A stretch of DNA of 20,317 nucleotides from Acidobacteriota bacterium (GTDB taxonomy: Bacteria > Acidobacteriota > Terriglobia > UBA7540), in NCBI GenBank assembly GCA_021827245.1, contig JAKAWN010000072.1, positions 1-20,317 on the forward strand, read 5' to 3'. A program made the translations under genes and the position numbers. Shown here piece after piece: positions 1 through 7,561 of the stretch. Position 1 is the stretch's first letter, and each line of letters starts with the position of its first letter. Under the pieces are notes generated by a model. It did not search any database, was not told the origin of the DNA, and saw only the letters and a program-made list of their open reading frames with translations.

Positions 1-65
1 TCCAGCAACTCTTCGAGAAAATGCGTCAACCGGGCCTCGAGTTCTTTCAAGGTTCGCGGTGTCAT
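1..65 (-). CDS. N-terminus of a minus-strand protein cut by the window edge; possible IS701-type transposase
   Basis: Read on the minus strand from an ATG at 65-63, the frame stays open to the window edge and gives 21 residues beginning MTPRTLKELEARL. The charged, Leu-rich amphipathic start resembles the first helix of IS701-family (DDE) transposases, which often begin with a similar Leu/Glu/Arg-rich stretch before a conserved ERKS-type motif. That part would lie outside the window, so the family call is a hunch. No convincing ribosome binding site lies in front of the ATG, and I cannot identify a terminal inverted repeat in 66-354. It points away from the efflux operon. It could equally be an unrelated cytoplasmic protein. 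Confidence 0.35.
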   Translation of the reverse strand, partial: MTPRTLKELEARLTHFLEELL

Positions 66-354
66 GCCGACAATGTAGCAGACACCGGTCGGGAGAGCAA
101 CAGATACTTAACCTAGTATTACTAGAGGCCGCACAGAAATACAGTCTGGTGGCCAATTCCGTCAAGTCCGAAATACTTATCGAGCCCGACGTACAGGTGA
201 CCGAACCGAAGTTGCCTGAGCCGGTCTTTGATGTCACGCGGTAACCATAGCCACAGCTATCGGAGGGAGGGTTGCCCCCCAAATCCTCCGTCCTAAGCAA
301 CAAAACCATGTAACCTTCGGCCCGATTCTGCATCGTATTCCCTGGAGGTAGAAA
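66..354. other. intergenic region between the edge gene and the tetR-type gene
   Basis: About 290 bases with no convincing gene. A short open frame at 59-244 encodes a composition unlike any family I know, has no ribosome binding site, and overlaps the minus-strand start. Visible structure: a palindrome ctagtattactag at 113-125 (6-bp arms around one base) and a G/C-rich hairpin at 261-290. The promoter of the efflux operon must lie here if the operon is transcribed from its own start, but I see no clear -35/-10 pair. Confidence 0.5.
261..290. repeat. G/C-rich inverted repeat upstream of tetR-type gene
   Basis: Arms cggagg (261-266) and cctccg (285-290) pair perfectly. The interior can add a small ggg/ccc stem (269-271 with 275-277). 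It lies about 65 bases before the repressor start. No T run follows, so it does not look like an intrinsic terminator. It may be an mRNA leader hairpin or an operator; there is no evidence to choose. Confidence 0.35.
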
Positions 355-1038
355 ATGACTGATAGTCAGCCGATAATGTCTTCTAGTCAACACGAGTCAA
401 TTGGGGCTTATGCTTGGCCGCGTAAGGTCGAGGGGCTTCCCCGTTATGAGCGCAAGAAGATTCAGACGCGGGAACGCATCTACAAGACGGCGCTCAAGCT
501 CTTCGCCGAACGAGGCCTTGCTGCCACGACTGTGGATCAGATTACCGAGACTGCCGATGTCGCGAAGGGAACTTTTTTCAACTATTTTCGCAGCAAGGAG
601 CAGGTTTTCGGCTACTTCATCGAGCGGCAACATGCCAAGTTAGCCGAAGCGCTGGAAGAGGTCCGGAGAGGCAAGCCGGTTGGCGCGGTCCTGCGGAAGG
701 CGTTTCGGCGTCTTGGAGGGGAAGTCGGGACCAGTCCGAACCTTGCGCGGGCACTCATAGCCGCCGTGCTCGGGAATGAAATCGCTCGCGAAACCGTGGC
801 CACGGGTATGGCTCAAGGCCGCCAATATCTCACCCATATCCTGACAATCGGACAATCGCGGGAACAAATCCGGGGTGACAGACGTGTCGCCACAATGAGC
901 ATGGCATTTCAGCAAGCGGTGTTTGGCGCCCTGGTCGTTTGGGCGATAAACCCGCAAATGAAGCTGGCGAATTTATTGAATGCGACCTTCGAAGACTACT
1001 GGAAGTGCATTGAGGCACGGAGGGACGGGTCAAAATGA
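355..1038 (+). CDS. TetR/AcrR-family transcriptional regulator of the efflux operon
   Basis: A 227-residue DNA-binding repressor with the usual TetR layout. There is a non-conserved N-terminal leader of about 35 residues, then a helix-turn-helix domain at roughly residues 38-85. That domain contains the hallmark stretches ALKLFAERGLAATTVDQI and AKGTFFNYFRSKEQVF, the latter being the recognition helix and following turn. The C-terminal helical part (about 90-215) would sense a ligand and dimerise, and is variable as expected. The start is backed by ggagg at 344-348, six bases before the ATG. It is the first gene of a co-directional run with a small AhpD-fold protein, a TolC-type channel, an adaptor and an MFS pump. 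By analogy with many TetR/efflux pairs it probably represses its own operon and is released by a pump substrate. The ligand is unknown. Confidence 0.9.
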   Translation: MTDSQPIMSSSQHESIGAYAWPRKVEGLPRYERKKIQTRERIYKTALKLFAERGLAATTVDQITETADVAKGTFFNYFRSKEQVFGYFIERQHAKLAEALEEVRRGKPVGAVLRKAFRRLGGEVGTSPNLARALIAAVLGNEIARETVATGMAQGRQYLTHILTIGQSREQIRGDRRVATMSMAFQQAVFGALVVWAINPQMKLANLLNATFEDYWKCIEARRDGSK

Positions 1039-1142
1039 GCTCCCGTTTAACGCCAATTCCTTTGAGGGCACGGACATGGAAGTGAGCACCTCGCCCGCGA
1101 TCAATTTCGTAGGAGCATTCTGACGGCAAATGGAGGTTTCCC

Positions 1143-1523
1143 ATGAACGACGAGATAAAGCCCAGCATCGCGCAGATCTTCGAGATGATGCGCAAGAGCA
1201 TGGGGCCAATACCTGAGGCACTCGAGAAAGCTGCCGCTGTTGACGAGAACTTAGTTTACGAGCACATGCGCTCAAGAAGCTACGCCATGCCGCTAGAGAA
1301 GCCGGCGCTCGATGATGAGACGCGGACGCTGATCTATCTGGCCGCGGCCCTGGCCGCTTCGAGCCACGCGTGCGTTGAGGCCATGGCCAATAAAGCCAAA
1401 GTCCAGGGAATCCCGCGAGAGAAGCTCCTGGAAACGCTTCGCATCGTGCGTTTTGCGCTTGCCACACGAGTGATTGGGAACGCCGAGCCGCTGTTTACGA
1501 CCATGGCGCCCGAGCGGCATTGA
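1143..1523 (+). CDS. Carboxymuconolactone decarboxylase / AhpD-fold small protein
   Basis: A 126-residue, all-helical protein. The central segment LIYLAAALAASSHACVEAMA followed by KAKVQGIPREKLLETLRIV matches the CMD/AhpD core, where a helix carrying the redox Cys pair is followed by a G-I/T-x-x-E-x-x-E helix. Canonical AhpD-like peroxidases have C-x-x-C-x-x-x-H. Here the first Cys position is Ser and the His position is Met, so only one Cys remains and classical disulfide peroxidase chemistry looks unlikely. The start has ggagg at 1132-1136, six bases before the ATG. It sits between the repressor and the channel gene, and its stop is 18 bases before the preferred channel start, so it is probably co-transcribed with the pump. 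Its role (handling a reactive substrate, or a structural or binding protein) is unknown. Confidence 0.75.
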   Translation: MNDEIKPSIAQIFEMMRKSMGPIPEALEKAAAVDENLVYEHMRSRSYAMPLEKPALDDETRTLIYLAAALAASSHACVEAMANKAKVQGIPREKLLETLRIVRFALATRVIGNAEPLFTTMAPERH

Positions 1524-1541
1524 GAGAAGGTGAGGAAAATC

Positions 1542-3029
1542 ATGCAAGCCAGGTCAAGGCAATTCGGCCACACGAAGAGCGCAATTTCTCGTTGGTTCCG
1601 TGCAGCCAGTGTGGTCGTTCTACTCGTGTCCGCCATAACTCGCCCCGGCCGAGCCCAATCCTCGGCTCTGGCAGGTACTGGTCAGCCTTCGCTGCCGGTT
1701 TCGGATATCAACTCCGTCCAGAATCCGTTTCAGGGCAGCGTTTCAAGTGGGCCTGCTGCCCCTCAAACACTCCAACTATCACTCCAGGATGCGCTTGAAA
1801 AAGGCCTGCACTACAACTTGGCGGTCCTTTTAAATGAGGAGTCAAGCCGCGCCTCGCGCGGCCAGCGCTGGCAGGCATTGAGCCACCTCCTGCCCCACCT
1901 GACGACGACCACCATGACCGGCAAGCGGCTCGTGAACCTCTACGCGATCGGCTTCCCGACTACCATTCGCAGCATCAACCCCATCAGCGGACCCTTCAAC
2001 GTTTTTGACGCCCGGGCCTATGTGAGCGGGCCGCTCCTCAACTTTCAGGCATTGCGAAATGAGAAAGCGGCGTCGGACGAGGTCGAGGCCGCTGGTTACA
2101 CCTATCAGGATGCCCGCAATGTGGTCGTGCTGGTCACGAGCAACGCTTATTTGCTGGCCGTTGCCTCTCAGGCCGAGGTTCAGTCGGCCGAGGCGCAGGT
2201 GGCGACCGCCAAGGCTCTCTATGAGCAAGCCGTGGATCGATATAACTCCGGGTTTAGCCCCGAAATTGATACGCTGCGGGCGCATGTGGAATTACAGTCG
2301 CGCGAACAGCACCTCATTGCCGCGCGCAATGATGAGCGCACAGCAAAGCTTAACTTGGCCCGCGTCATTGGTCTTCCCGACGGGCAACAGTTTGACCTGA
2401 GCACGCCGGAAAGCTTCCAGCCGTTACCTGAGACAGAGTACGCAAAGGCGCTTTCCGAAGCTCTCGCGAACCGGGCGGACTACAAGGCGGCTGAAGCCGA
2501 GGTTCGCGCGGCTGAAGCTCGAAGGCGGGCGATTGTGGCGGAGCGCTATCCTTCGCTCGGTTTCGCTGGGGATTTTGGCGACGCCGGGTTCAGCCCCCCT
2601 TTTTCCCATGACACCTTCACCATTGCAGCCACGCTCAACATTCCGGTCTTTCAGGGCGGCAAGGTTCGAGGCGAACTGATTCAGGCGGATGCGCAGTTAA
2701 AGAAAGCCCAGGACCAGCTCAACAACCTCAAGGGCCAGATCAGTTATGACGTCCGCACGGCGCTCATGAACATCGAGACTGCCGCAGAGCAAGTGGCTGT
2801 TGCAAAGTCGAATGTCGCCCTAGCCCGCGAGACGCTGGCTCAGGCGAAAGACCGGTATGCGTCCGGGGTCACCGACAACATTGAAGTTATTCAGGCGCAG
2901 GACGCCCTCGCGGGCGCGGATGATGCCTATATCGCCAGCCTTTACCAGCATAACGTCGCAAAAGTCGCTTTGGCGCGCGCCCTGGGCAACGCCGAGCACA
3001 CCGTGCTGCAGTACGTCGGAGGGAAATAA
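1542..3029 (+). CDS. TolC-like outer-membrane efflux channel
   Basis: Outer-membrane channel of a tripartite efflux system. The N-terminus has a basic stretch, a hydrophobic core (AASVVVLLVSAI) and an AQ signal-peptidase site. The mature part shows the internal duplication of the OEP family: two helical hairpin halves, each with a beta element (around VSGPLLNFQALRNEKAASD and LNIPVFQGGKVRGELIQAD) followed by long Ala/Gln/Glu-rich coiled-coil helices. I start at the ATG at 1542, which has gtgagg about seven bases upstream. A GTG at 1530 in the same frame would add four residues but has poor spacing. Length is about 495 residues, normal for the family. The adaptor gene begins three bases after the stop. 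There is no lipobox Cys, so it is not an OprM-type lipoprotein. Confidence 0.92.
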   Translation: MQARSRQFGHTKSAISRWFRAASVVVLLVSAITRPGRAQSSALAGTGQPSLPVSDINSVQNPFQGSVSSGPAAPQTLQLSLQDALEKGLHYNLAVLLNEESSRASRGQRWQALSHLLPHLTTTTMTGKRLVNLYAIGFPTTIRSINPISGPFNVFDARAYVSGPLLNFQALRNEKAASDEVEAAGYTYQDARNVVVLVTSNAYLLAVASQAEVQSAEAQVATAKALYEQAVDRYNSGFSPEIDTLRAHVELQSREQHLIAARNDERTAKLNLARVIGLPDGQQFDLSTPESFQPLPETEYAKALSEALANRADYKAAEAEVRAAEARRRAIVAERYPSLGFAGDFGDAGFSPPFSHDTFTIAATLNIPVFQGGKVRGELIQADAQLKKAQDQLNNLKGQISYDVRTALMNIETAAEQVAVAKSNVALARETLAQAKDRYASGVTDNIEVIQAQDALAGADDAYIASLYQHNVAKVALARALGNAEHTVLQYVGGK

Positions 3030-3032
3030 GCC

Positions 3033-4301
3033 ATGACACAAAAAGTTGAATTTGAGGCCAAACAAATTTCCGGAAGCACTGACGCGGACCTGCAACCAAG
3101 TGGAAACGGAGGTAGAGGCGCGCCATCTACCAACGGGAAGGCGCAAGCCAAACGCAAGCGGGTCCTTATCGCCGCTGTAGCTGTCGTGGCAGTTGCCACA
3201 TTCCTCCTCTGGCGTCATTACGCCGGGTGGGTTTCGACCGACGATGCCCAGATTGAGGCCCATCTCTCTCCGGTGAGTGCGCGCGTCCCCGGCCATGTCG
3301 TCAAGGTGATGGTGGATAACACCGACTACGTGAGCAAAGGCCTGGTCCTTATCCAGCTCGATCCGGAAGACTTCCGCGTGGCCGTAGACCAGGCGAAAAG
3401 TCGGCTTGCGGACGCACGGGCGGCGGCGATGGTCGCATCGGTTGGCGTCCCAATTGCGTCGGTTGAAACCGAAAGCCAAGTGAATGCGGCTCAGGCCCAA
3501 GTGTTGAGTGCACAGGCGGGGATTGCCGCGGCGGAGAGACAGTTCGAGGCCGGGGAGGCGCGGCTGAGAGAAGCTGAGGCGAACGACGTGAAGGCGCAAG
3601 CCGACGAGCGCCGTTATGCCCAGCTCGTCGCCAAACACGAGGTGTCGGTCCAGCAATACGATCACGCAGTGGCTGCCGCACAGGCGAGTGCGGCGAGCGT
3701 TGCGGCGCTCCAGGCGATGGCCGATGCCGCCCACCGGCAAATCAGCCAGGCGGAGAGCCAACTAACACAAGCTCAGGCGTCCCTCCATAGCGCTTACACG
3801 CGCCCCCAACAGCTCCAGCAGACCCACGCCCGCGCGGATGCAGCCGCGGCGGCGGTCCAAACGGCCCAAGCTCAGTTGGAACAAGCGGAATTGAATCTTC
3901 AATACACCACGATCGTGGCTCCCGTGAGCGGCATCGTCGGTAACCGCAAGGTCGTGCCGGGCGAGAACATCGCGTCGGGGCAGACTCTTTTGACTATCGT
4001 GCCTACCGAAGACATTTGGATTACGGCGAATTTCAAAGAAACGGCCTTAGCGCACATACAAGCGGGGGACCGGGTCCTCATTCACGTTGACGCTTATGGC
4101 CGCGATTACAAGGGGCACGTGTTTGGCATCTCGCAGGCCACCGGGGTGCAATACAGTCTGTTCCCTCCTGAAAACGCGACGGGCAATTACGTGAAAGTCG
4201 TCCAGCGTGTGCCAGTCAAGATTGTTTTCGATCCGGGACAGGATCCCAACCACTTGCTGCGTGTGGGCCTTTCGGTTGAGCCGCGCATGCGGGTTCACTG
4301 A
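3033..4301 (+). CDS. HlyD/EmrA-type membrane fusion (adaptor) protein
   Basis: Periplasmic adaptor linking the inner-membrane pump to the TolC-type channel. The 422 residues show a cytoplasmic basic/Gly-rich tail (1-43), one transmembrane helix (about 44-60) and the start of the EmrA/HlyD barrel-lipoyl domain (WVSTDDAQIEAHLSPVSARV). A long Ala/Gln-rich coiled-coil hairpin follows (about 115-275), then the second lipoyl half and beta-barrel (TTIVAPVSGIVGNRKVVPGE). The STDDAQIE and APVSGIVG motifs are diagnostic. The ATG has ggaggg at 3018-3023, nine bases upstream. It is tightly packed after the channel gene and 26 bases before the pump gene, as in emrAB-tolC type operons. The coiled-coil is long, as in EmrA, which fits pairing with an MFS pump rather than an RND pump. 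Confidence 0.93.
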   Translation: MTQKVEFEAKQISGSTDADLQPSGNGGRGAPSTNGKAQAKRKRVLIAAVAVVAVATFLLWRHYAGWVSTDDAQIEAHLSPVSARVPGHVVKVMVDNTDYVSKGLVLIQLDPEDFRVAVDQAKSRLADARAAAMVASVGVPIASVETESQVNAAQAQVLSAQAGIAAAERQFEAGEARLREAEANDVKAQADERRYAQLVAKHEVSVQQYDHAVAAAQASAASVAALQAMADAAHRQISQAESQLTQAQASLHSAYTRPQQLQQTHARADAAAAAVQTAQAQLEQAELNLQYTTIVAPVSGIVGNRKVVPGENIASGQTLLTIVPTEDIWITANFKETALAHIQAGDRVLIHVDAYGRDYKGHVFGISQATGVQYSLFPPENATGNYVKVVQRVPVKIVFDPGQDPNHLLRVGLSVEPRMRVH

Positions 4302-4327
4302 CCTGAGATAAGTAGGGAGAAGAACCC

Positions 4328-5956
4328 TTGGCCGATTCCGTTGACAATGCGCTTCCGGTCCCGCAGGGCGGCGCCGCAGCTTTCCCGTTGCCGTGGTCGC
4401 GAGGAGGGCATAGCCCATGGCTGATCGCTTCGGTTGTCGCCATGTCGGCCTTCATGGAGATGCTCGACGCGAGCATCGCCAACGTCGCCCTGCCGCACAT
4501 GGCTGGTAGCCTCTCCTCGAGCAACGACGAGGCCACCTGGATCCTCACGTCCTACCTGGTGGCCAACGCCATCATCTTGCCGTTTAGCGGCTGGATCTCG
4601 AACACCATCGGTCGCAAGAAATACTTCATGCTTTCTCTCCTTATTTTCACCGTGAGCTCTGTCCTCTGCGGCATTGCGCCAACGCTTTCAGCCATCATCA
4701 TCTTCCGCGTGGTGCAAGGCGCTGGAGGCGGCGGGCTGCAGCCGGTGGCGCAGGCCATCCTCGCGGACACTTTCCCGGAAAGCAAACGCGGCCAGGCGTT
4801 CGCCCTCTATGGCATCACCACCGTGCTCGCACCCATCATCGGCCCCACACTCGGCGGCTGGATCACTGATAACTATTCCTGGCGCTGGATTTTCTTCATC
4901 AACATCCCGGTCGGCGCTGCGGCGCTCCTGCTGGTCGAGCAACTGATCCAAGACCCAGACTATCTCCGGCGCGCCGCCCGAAAGCTGGTGAAGGTAGACT
5001 ACATCGGGATCGGCTTGCTGGCCGTGGGCATCGCGGCGCTTCAGGTCGTGCTCGATAAGGGACAGGAAGACGACTGGTTCGGCTCTCATTTCATTGTTGT
5101 TCTGGCTGTCGTCACCGTGGTCGCGCTTGTCGCTTTGTTCTTCTGGGAGTGGAATCACGATCACCCTGTCATTGATGTTCGTCTCTTCAAGCACTTCAAT
5201 TTCCTGGCTACGAACCTGATGATGTTTGGCTTCGGCGTCATGATGTTCAGCACCCTGGTCATGATGCCGCTTTACCTGCAGACCTTGATGGGCTACACCG
5301 CCGAGACTGCCGGAATTGTGCTTTCGTTTGGCGGCCTGTTCCTGCTCCTGGAATTGCCGATGGTCGGCGGGTTGCTCGGGAAAATCCAGGCGCGCCGGTT
5401 GGTGCATGTGGGCTGGGCTCTGATGGCGATTGGCATGTGGTATTCGACGCACATGATGGACACGCTGATCAGTTTCGGCGCCGCGTCCTGGATACGCGTG
5501 TTGCAGGTGATCGGCCTGCCGCTGCTGTTCGTTCCGCTGACGACGGTGGTTTACGTCGGGCTTCCGGCGGAGAAGAATAACGCCATTTCTGCGCTGATCA
5601 ATTTCATGCGCAACATTGGCATGAGCTTCGGTACCTCGATTGTCACCACGATCCTCGCGCGCCGAGCCCAGTTCCACCAGCAGGTCCTCGTCTCGCATCT
5701 CACTCCGGGCAATGTGTTTTCCTCAGCCGTGCTGGAGCGTTTGACTCAGGCGCTCTTCCACGCCGGGCTTAGCACCTCCGATGCGCTCCATCAGGCTTAC
5801 GGTCGCATCTATCATGCCCTGATCGCGCAGGCAGTCTCGCTGGCCTATATTGACGCCTATCACGTCTTTGCGGTCGCCGCGGCCATTCTCTTTGTACTTT
5901 CCTTCTTCCTGAAGAAGAACGAACCGCGCGCGCCCGGCGCGCCAATGGAAGGATAG
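4328..5956 (+). CDS. EmrB/QacA-type (DHA2) drug:H+ antiporter, 14 TM helices
   Basis: Inner-membrane MFS multidrug exporter. The 542 residues contain about 14 hydrophobic helices, the DHA2 signature MLDASIANVALP in helix 1 (residues 45-56), motif A between helices 2 and 3 (GWISNTIGRKKYF, about 88-100) and antiporter motif C in helix 5 (TTVLAPIIGPTLGGW, about 164-178). The start is a TTG at 4328, supported by aggagg-like agggag at 4314-4319 eight bases upstream. The first ATG in frame would cut into helix 1, so the TTG is needed. It is the last gene of the efflux operon. The Asp in helix 1 and the Arg of motif A are present, consistent with proton-coupled transport. The substrate cannot be deduced. 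Confidence 0.93.
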   Translation: MADSVDNALPVPQGGAAAFPLPWSRGGHSPWLIASVVAMSAFMEMLDASIANVALPHMAGSLSSSNDEATWILTSYLVANAIILPFSGWISNTIGRKKYFMLSLLIFTVSSVLCGIAPTLSAIIIFRVVQGAGGGGLQPVAQAILADTFPESKRGQAFALYGITTVLAPIIGPTLGGWITDNYSWRWIFFINIPVGAAALLLVEQLIQDPDYLRRAARKLVKVDYIGIGLLAVGIAALQVVLDKGQEDDWFGSHFIVVLAVVTVVALVALFFWEWNHDHPVIDVRLFKHFNFLATNLMMFGFGVMMFSTLVMMPLYLQTLMGYTAETAGIVLSFGGLFLLLELPMVGGLLGKIQARRLVHVGWALMAIGMWYSTHMMDTLISFGAASWIRVLQVIGLPLLFVPLTTVVYVGLPAEKNNAISALINFMRNIGMSFGTSIVTTILARRAQFHQQVLVSHLTPGNVFSSAVLERLTQALFHAGLSTSDALHQAYGRIYHALIAQAVSLAYIDAYHVFAVAAAILFVLSFFLKKNEPRAPGAPMEG

Positions 5957-5982
5957 GTCGAGTGACATCGTGAATGCTTCAC

Positions 5983-6045
5983 CAATGGCCAACCCCCCCG
6001 CCGCTCCTTGTTGCTTTTTCCGATAACAAAGCACCGTGGCCATTG
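5983..6045. repeat. nested inverted repeat after the MFS gene
   Basis: Perfect 9-bp arms caatggcca (5983-5991) and tggccattg (6037-6045) enclose 45 bases. Inside them a second pair, ttgtt (6008-6012) and aacaa (6025-6029), can form an inner stem. It starts 27 bases after the pump stop codon and may help end transcription or protect the operon mRNA 3' end. It lacks a T run directly after the outer stem, so it is not a textbook intrinsic terminator. Confidence 0.45.
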
Positions 6046-6168
6046 ACAATATCGATCCTACGTTCCACCTTGTCGTCGCTCGGCATCAAACGCGTTTAGA
6101 AACTGGCATGCAGCACCCCATGGGATCACCGAATGAGAATGGTCGCAGTGCAGGATATGGAAGCGCAG

Positions 6169-6414
6169 ATGACACAGGGTTTTAGCTATTCGACGCGCCA
6201 GACTTTTTATCTGGATGGAGAGCGCACTTTCAACGTTCACATAGCAGAACAAACTTTCCATTCGAGCAACTCGCGGTCGGCGCTCATCTCCGTCTGGAGG
6301 CGGGGCCCCATTCTGGAAAGCGTCCTAACGCTTCCAAACACAACGGGTTGGCGCCAGCTCATGCAGGTTGCGGTACAGCTAGGTCGAGGTCCTTTTGCCA
6401 CAATCGTGGCTTGA
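6169..6414 (+). CDS. small hypothetical protein (uncertain)
   Basis: An open frame of about 81 residues beginning MTQGFSYSTRQTFYLDGER. The ATG at 6169 is preceded by ggaag at a plausible spacing; in-frame ATGs at 6133 and 6157 have weaker signals. I recognise no family. The residues are of mixed composition with no signal peptide or clear membrane helix. It stands alone between the efflux operon and the tRNA gene, without a co-directional partner close by. It may be a chance frame or a remnant. No function is claimed. Confidence 0.3.
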   Translation: MTQGFSYSTRQTFYLDGERTFNVHIAEQTFHSSNSRSALISVWRRGPILESVLTLPNTTGWRQLMQVAVQLGRGPFATIVA

Positions 6415-6494
6415 GCTGATACATCTGCCACTGATTGCTTTCGCGCGATTTCTCTCACGCGTTGGGCACACCTGAGCCTGATTTGAGAAACCGC

Positions 6495-6523
6495 TGGACA
6501 ACGTGATCAATGTAAGTTATTGA
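6495..6523 (+). promoter_or_regulatory. possible sigma70-type promoter of the tRNA-Leu gene
   Basis: A -35-like tggaca (6495-6500, five of six to consensus) is followed after 17 bases by tattga (6518-6523), a weak -10. Transcription would start near 6530, about 14 bases before the tRNA. The -10 overlaps an inverted repeat, atcaat (6506-6511) and attgat (6519-6524). Confidence 0.35.
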
Positions 6524-6543
6524 TTAGAGAACAGTAGACGTTT

Positions 6544-6628
6544 GCGAAAGTGGCGGAATTGGCAGACGCGCCAGACTTAGGATCTGGTCCCTCAAGGGGT
6601 GGGAGTTCGAGTCTCCCCTTTCGCACCA
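6544..6628 (+). tRNA. tRNA-Leu (anticodon UAG), CCA encoded
   Basis: Complete cloverleaf with a long class II variable arm. Acceptor stem gcgaaag (6544-6550) pairs with ctttcgc (6618-6624). The discriminator is A (6625) and CCA is encoded at 6626-6628. Anticodon stem ccaga/tctgg (6571-6575, 6583-6587) holds the loop cttagga, giving anticodon TAG at 6578-6580. The variable arm is ccctcaagggg (6589-6599). The T arm is gggag-ttcgagt-ctccc (6601-6617). The long variable arm, A discriminator and anticodon all fit leucine, reading CUN codons. It is a lone tRNA between the efflux operon and the urea cluster. Confidence 0.97.
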
Positions 6629-6846
6629 ACCACTCGTTGGAAACAAATCACTAAGGACGAGGGAGCGGACCAGTAGTCTAGCGCATCTGGTGACCGCACG
6701 CGGAAAGTTCCAATGGATACCAGGGCTATTGCCAACGGTTAAAAACTGAGGCTTGCCAACATACCGGGATTTGTCAGGAGTCGGTGGTCAGGGAACATCG
6801 TGGGTCGCCGACGATTCGAGTACGACGCCGCGATGAGCGTGAAGCC
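6629..6846. other. intergenic, nothing recognised
   Basis: About 220 bases between the tRNA 3' end and the stop codon of the minus-strand fragment. I see no gene, no copy of the tRNA 3' end that would mark an integration site, and no strong hairpin. Confidence 0.5.
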
Positions 6847-7440
6847 TCATTTCGACTGTGGCTCCGCACCTTCCTTTCCGCCCTGCCTGCGTATCTGAAC
6901 GACGTGCCTGACCTTTCCGACGTGCACAGGAGGTTTGACTTCCGGACGAGAAGGCTTGCCGTGAATGAGGATACCGGCCGGCACCAAAGTGACGTCCAAA
7001 CGCTCCTGGTTTGCTTTCAAGGCCAAAGGCGGCGCGCGGTTCAAGGGAAAGAGGAAGTGCGCGGGCTTGAATTCGGCGTGCGCCTCATTGCGGACGCCGG
7101 CGCCAAGAAGAGACATGGATCCCACTAGGGATGGGCTTTTCGCGTTCGGCGCCTCACCGGGCGGTAAGCCGACGAAGACCTCCCAAACCACGCCCGGTTG
7201 GGTTTCGGTCACGACATCGCCGAGCTCCTGGAAGCGTCTTTCGGTCCTGTTCGCCAGCAGCTTTCGGTCGCGTGCATACTGCAACTTTATCGCCCGCATC
7301 GAAATAATGAATTTTACATCGGCGTTTCTTTGCCCGATACTCAGCGCGCCTGGTTGGAGATGCGAAATCCGCCAGGCGCAATATTGGAGAATTCCGGAAG
7401 CAGTTCTCAGGGGCACGATTAAATTGTTAGCCACAGTCAT
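6847..7440 (-). pseudogene. C-terminal fragment resembling a tyrosinase / polyphenol oxidase
   Basis: On the minus strand a frame of 197 codons ends at 6847-6849. Its second half carries VVWEVFVGLPPGEAPNAKSP, then LVGSMSLLGAG, FPLNRA, RLDVTLVPAGIL and PPVHVGKV. This order (W-E-V-aromatic-V strand, VG-x-(S/L)-LFG-like turn, VTxVP strand, final VxIGxV strand) fits the C-terminal shielding domain of tyrosinase/polyphenol oxidase proteins. The copper-binding catalytic domain, with its His triads, is absent: upstream on this strand a stop codon lies directly before the first ATG and the region is taken up by the plus-strand urea operon leader. There is no ribosome binding site. I read it as the 3' remnant of a truncated gene. 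A small standalone protein is possible but less likely. The family call rests on remembered motif order, not on an alignment. Confidence 0.45.
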
Positions 7441-7501
7441 GCCTTAAGGGCGTGTGTGTGGGTCCCCGTGAATTTGTCTGGGGGCTTCCTTTCTTCATGC
7501 G

Positions 7502-7561
7502 ACCGGTTCATCGCGGCTTGCTGCCGCGCAGGAGCCGGTGTGATTCAAACTCGTAATCACA
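7502..7561 (+). promoter_or_regulatory. structured leader / palindromes upstream of the urea operon
   Basis: Two adjoining elements precede the porin start. First, a nested stem: outer accgg (7502-7506) with ccggt (7535-7539), inner cgcggc (7512-7517) with gccgcg (7523-7528), loop ttgct. Second, a perfect 7-bp inverted repeat tgtgatt (7539-7545) and aatcaca (7555-7561) around a 9-base spacer. The ribosome binding site (gagga, 7569-7573) follows at once. The second element could be an operator or an RNA hairpin near the ribosome binding site. It does not match a riboswitch class I can name. Confidence 0.45.

Noticed and set aside
59..244. Plus-strand frame of 61 codons at the left end
   Set aside because: No ribosome binding site, no recognisable family, and it overlaps the start of a minus-strand gene.
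2820..3761. Minus-strand open frame of 313 codons across the channel and adaptor genes
   Set aside because: It spans the junction of two recognised plus-strand genes and shows no conserved pattern.
4688..5698. Minus-strand open frame of 336 codons opposite the MFS pump
   Set aside because: It is fully covered by the pump gene; the translation is rich in Arg, His, Gln and Glu, as expected from the antisense of membrane-helix codons.
6544..6846. tRNA-Leu as integration site of a genomic island
   Set aside because: I found no repeat of the tRNA 3' end in the window beyond a 7-base match (ttcgagt near 6816), and there is no integrase gene.
6784..7447. Plus-strand frames of 114 and 160 codons between the tRNA and the porin
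   Set aside because: They are antisense to the minus-strand fragment, whose translation carries a coherent tyrosinase-like pattern; the plus-strand translations carry none.
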